Shown: piece after piece, positions 6,460 to 8,311 of the stretch
How the letters are laid out: each line of letters begins with the position of its first letter
How positions within the stretch are numbered: position 1 is the first letter of the stretch
Origin: Candidatus Fermentibacteraceae bacterium
GTDB taxonomy: Bacteria > Fermentibacterota > Fermentibacteria > Fermentibacterales > JCC-6
Assembly (NCBI GenBank): GCA_021162285.1
Contig: JAGGYZ010000116.1
Coordinates: forward strand, 1 to 8,311
DNA length: 8,311 nucleotides
Direction: 5' to 3'
The notes under the pieces: generated by a model
Told to the model about the DNA's origin: nothing
Seen by the model: only the letters and a program-made list of their open reading frames with translations
The model's database searches: none
Translations under genes and position numbers: made by a program

Positions 6460-7095
6460 TTGATAAAGCAACTGAAGAGGGAACTGAAAGACTCGAAGTA
6501 CAAGAGGTATCAGCTGAAGAGCATAGTTTTCTTCGCTGCGGGTGTTGTTGTTCTTGCAATGATAGCCGGTTATTTTTTCAAGCAGAGCCCTGCCCGTCCT
6601 CCTGCAGGAAGGGCTGATATCGCCAGCGATTTTCCCGAGGGAACCTGGTTCAACACCGCTGAACCCCTCAGTCTGTACGACCAGCTTCGAGGGCATGTGG
6701 TGGTTGTTCTTTTTAACGATTTCAACACTCTGTCTGACCTTGAAGACCTTTCCAGGTTCAGTGAGCTGGACAGTCTGTTCATAAATCAGCCCATGTTCGG
6801 AATTGTCGTACTTGCCGGCAGAGAGACAACCACCGCGGACTCTCTTGTGAGGCAGTGGCAGATAGACTGTCCTGTTCTTGCTGACCCGGACAGCCAGGCA
6901 ATGCAGACTTTCGGTATAAGAGCCCTTCCGGCAGTTCTTGTTCTGGATGCCAGAGCACGGGTTGCCGCCCGTTACTACGAAGACTGGCAGAGGATACCTA
7001 TTGAGGCTGTGATACAGGATCTTCTCGATCAGGGAGTTGCCACCCGTTCACTGGCAGCGGTAAAATATGTTCCCCGTACTGTGGATCAGCAGTGA
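6460..7095 (+). CDS. Membrane-anchored thioredoxin-fold protein lacking CXXC
   Basis: A 211-residue protein with a basic N-terminus (KQLKRELKDSKYKRYQLK), one membrane segment at about 21-40 and an extracytoplasmic domain. That domain follows the TlpA/NHLRC2-type thioredoxin plan. FPEGTWFNTAEPLSLYDQLRG leads into strand HVVVVLF (79-85). FGIVVLAGRE is the next strand, CPVLAD follows, and RALPAVLVLD carries the conserved cis-proline (Pro157). Where a redox enzyme has WCxxC, this protein reads FNDFNTLSD (85-93) with no cysteine. The only Cys is 137, outside the usual active site. It is unlikely to be a normal disulfide oxidoreductase or peroxidase, and may bind a partner or substrate. The start is TTG 6460, with GGGAG 10 bases upstream; the only earlier ATG (6444) is followed by a quick stop. 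It lies 18 bases after the lipoprotein gene, so both encode envelope proteins and may act together. Confidence 0.8.
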   Translation: MIKQLKRELKDSKYKRYQLKSIVFFAAGVVVLAMIAGYFFKQSPARPPAGRADIASDFPEGTWFNTAEPLSLYDQLRGHVVVVLFNDFNTLSDLEDLSRFSELDSLFINQPMFGIVVLAGRETTTADSLVRQWQIDCPVLADPDSQAMQTFGIRALPAVLVLDARARVAARYYEDWQRIPIEAVIQDLLDQGVATRSLAAVKYVPRTVDQQ

Positions 7096-7110
7096 AAGCA
7101 AACGAAAAAC

Positions 7111-7116
7111 AGGAGG
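7111..7116 (+). promoter_or_regulatory. Ribosome binding site that fixes the sat start
   Basis: AGGAGG lies 5 bases before ATG 7122. The frame is open back to a GTG at 7092, but that codon overlaps the stop of the preceding gene and has no comparable site. The Shine-Dalgarno therefore selects ATG 7122. Confidence 0.8.
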
Positions 7117-7121
7117 ATGCA

Positions 7122-8246
7122 ATGATACAACCCCACGGAGGAAGACTGGTTAACAGAACAATTACTGAAGACCAGCTTCCCAGAAATGCCACGGTTTTGA
7201 ATTTGAACGAACGGGAGAAAAACGATCTTGAGATGATAGGCTGCGGAGCGATGAGCCCTCTTGAGGGGTTTATGGTAAGCGCAGACTACAGCTCGGTGGT
7301 AGATCGCATGCGTCTTGCAGACGGAATTGTCTGGAGCCTTCCTGTTGTGTTTTCAAAGAAAGCCGGTGATCCTGAGGTTTCCGTGGGAGATGAGGTTGTT
7401 CTCAACTACAACGGCGTTCTTCGGGGAACCATGAAGGTTGAGGACATATTCCAGGCTGATCTTATGCATGAAGCCAGAGAGACACTTCTCACCGATGACG
7501 AAAACCACCCCGGTGTTCAGTATCTCAAAAGCATCAGCGGTACATACATCGGCGGGAAGATCAGTGCCATCGATATGCGCGATCACGAGCCTTTCAGAGA
7601 GCACAGGCTGATTCCTGAAGAAACCAGAGCACTTTTCGAGGAAAAAGGCTGGAAGAGCATCGTTGCATTCCAGACCAGAAACCCTATCCACCGCGCCCAC
7701 GAGTACCTGCAGAAGGTCTCTCTGGAAATGGTGGACGGCCTGCTTGTTCATCCACTTGTGGGAGCCACCAAGGCCGATGATATCCCGGCTGATGTAAGAA
7801 TGAAGTGTTACGAGACCATTCTTGAGAAATACTACCCTGCAGACAGAACCGCTCTCAGTGTTTTTCCGGCTGCCATGCGCTATGCCGGCCCCAGGGAGGC
7901 GATCTTCCACGCGCTTATAAGAAAGAACTACGGCTGTACCCATTTCATAGTGGGCAGAGACCACGCCGGGGTGGGAGACTACTACGGTACCTACGATGCA
8001 CAGATAATATTTGAATCGTTCAAACCGGAGGAGATAGATATTATTCCTCTGAAGTTTGAGCACGCTTTTTACTGCAATGTCTGCGGCGGCATGGCCACAG
8101 CAAGAACATGCCCCCACACAGGAGCCGACAGAGTGTTTCTCTCCGGCAAAAAGGTAAGAGCCATGCTCAACGACGGAATACTTCCTCCGCCTGAGTTTAC
8201 CCGTCCCGAGATAGCTCAGATTCTTATGGAAGCCGCATCGAAGTAA
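7122..8246 (+). CDS. sat: Sulfate adenylyltransferase (ATP sulfurylase)
   Basis: This enzyme catalyses ATP + sulfate to APS + pyrophosphate, the activation step of sulfate assimilation, or of sulfate reduction and, in reverse, sulfur oxidation. The 374-residue protein is the homo-oligomeric Sat type, unrelated to CysDN. It begins IQPHGGRLVNR as is usual. It carries MSPLEGFM near residue 45, the nucleotide- and sulfate-binding QTRNPIHRAHE (184-194), VGRDHAGVG (277-285), and the zinc cysteines Cys318, Cys321 and Cys330 in CNVCGGMATARTCPH. The C-terminal LSGKKVRAML replaces the common SGTKVR with Lys. There is no C-terminal APS kinase domain. ATG 7122 is set by its ribosome site. It is the last gene of the operon, 26 bases after the thioredoxin-like gene, and is followed by a terminator. 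No APS reductase, APS kinase or sulfotransferase gene is in the window, so the direction and pathway stay open. Confidence 0.96.
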   Translation: MIQPHGGRLVNRTITEDQLPRNATVLNLNEREKNDLEMIGCGAMSPLEGFMVSADYSSVVDRMRLADGIVWSLPVVFSKKAGDPEVSVGDEVVLNYNGVLRGTMKVEDIFQADLMHEARETLLTDDENHPGVQYLKSISGTYIGGKISAIDMRDHEPFREHRLIPEETRALFEEKGWKSIVAFQTRNPIHRAHEYLQKVSLEMVDGLLVHPLVGATKADDIPADVRMKCYETILEKYYPADRTALSVFPAAMRYAGPREAIFHALIRKNYGCTHFIVGRDHAGVGDYYGTYDAQIIFESFKPEEIDIIPLKFEHAFYCNVCGGMATARTCPHTGADRVFLSGKKVRAMLNDGILPPPEFTRPEIAQILMEAASK

Positions 8247-8270
8247 ACAGCGGTGTTTTCACAGAGTTGC

Positions 8271-8303
8271 AGCGGGAAGGGCGAAAGCTCTTCCCGCTTT
8301 TTT
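8271..8303 (+). terminator. Rho-independent terminator after sat
   Basis: AGCGGGAAGGGC (8271-8282) pairs with 8287-8298 through 12 base pairs including one G-U, closing on a GAAA tetraloop (8283-8286). A run of six T follows (8298-8303). It begins 25 bases past the sat stop codon. This is a textbook intrinsic terminator and marks the end of the five-gene operon. Confidence 0.93.
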
Positions 8304-8311
8304 GGATCAGT

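Noticed and set aside
7092..7121. GTG 7092 as a longer start for sat
   Set aside because: It overlaps the stop of the preceding gene and has no good ribosome site; AGGAGG directly before ATG 7122 and the usual Sat N-terminus favour the shorter form.
7353..8117. A 254-codon open frame antisense to sat
   Set aside because: It is a mirror of the strongly conserved sat gene, has no upstream ribosome site or recognisable protein motif, and its residue composition is unlike a folded protein.

Overview
The window is gene-dense bacterial chromosomal DNA: Shine-Dalgarno sites, a lipoprotein signal peptide and a rho-independent terminator are all visible. Base composition is fairly balanced, and AGA/AGG arginine codons are common. 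No marker in the window fixes the taxon. The combination of an orphan eIF-2B-like protein, a DUF1015 protein, and gmd and sat on one transcript suggests an environmental, possibly uncultured, bacterial lineage, but that is a weak inference. I see no rRNA, tRNA, CRISPR array, insertion sequence or phage gene, and no gene-free stretch longer than about 60 bases.

Left part (1-2906, minus strand). Two genes read leftwards. The promoter-proximal one is an eIF-2B alpha/beta/delta-family protein (2133-2906). It is followed after 57 bases by a large AddB/RexB-like PD-(D/E)XK nuclease-superfamily protein that runs off the left edge (1-2075, first 691 residues). A sigma70-type promoter (2940-2968, minus strand) sits just upstream of the pair.

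Centre (2912-3667, plus strand). A divergent, unrecognised, helix-rich, TPR-like protein starts only 5 bases from the eIF-2B-like start codon, so the promoter of each side must lie inside the coding region of the other.

Right part (about 3654-8303, plus strand). Five genes form a compact operon: gmd (GDP-mannose 4,6-dehydratase), a DUF1015 protein, a small lipoprotein, a membrane-anchored thioredoxin-fold protein without the catalytic cysteines, and sat (ATP sulfurylase). Gaps between genes run from an 11-base overlap to 26 bases. A possible promoter precedes gmd, and a strong hairpin-plus-T-run terminator follows sat. The operon joins the first step from GDP-mannose to GDP-deoxyhexoses, sulfate activation to APS, and two envelope proteins. 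A link to envelope or exopolysaccharide chemistry is possible but not shown by the sequence.

No clearly new multi-gene system can be demonstrated here. The best leads are active-site losses in recognisable folds (the eIF-2B-like, thioredoxin-like and AddB-like proteins) and the undefined DUF1015 protein with its DGHHR motif.
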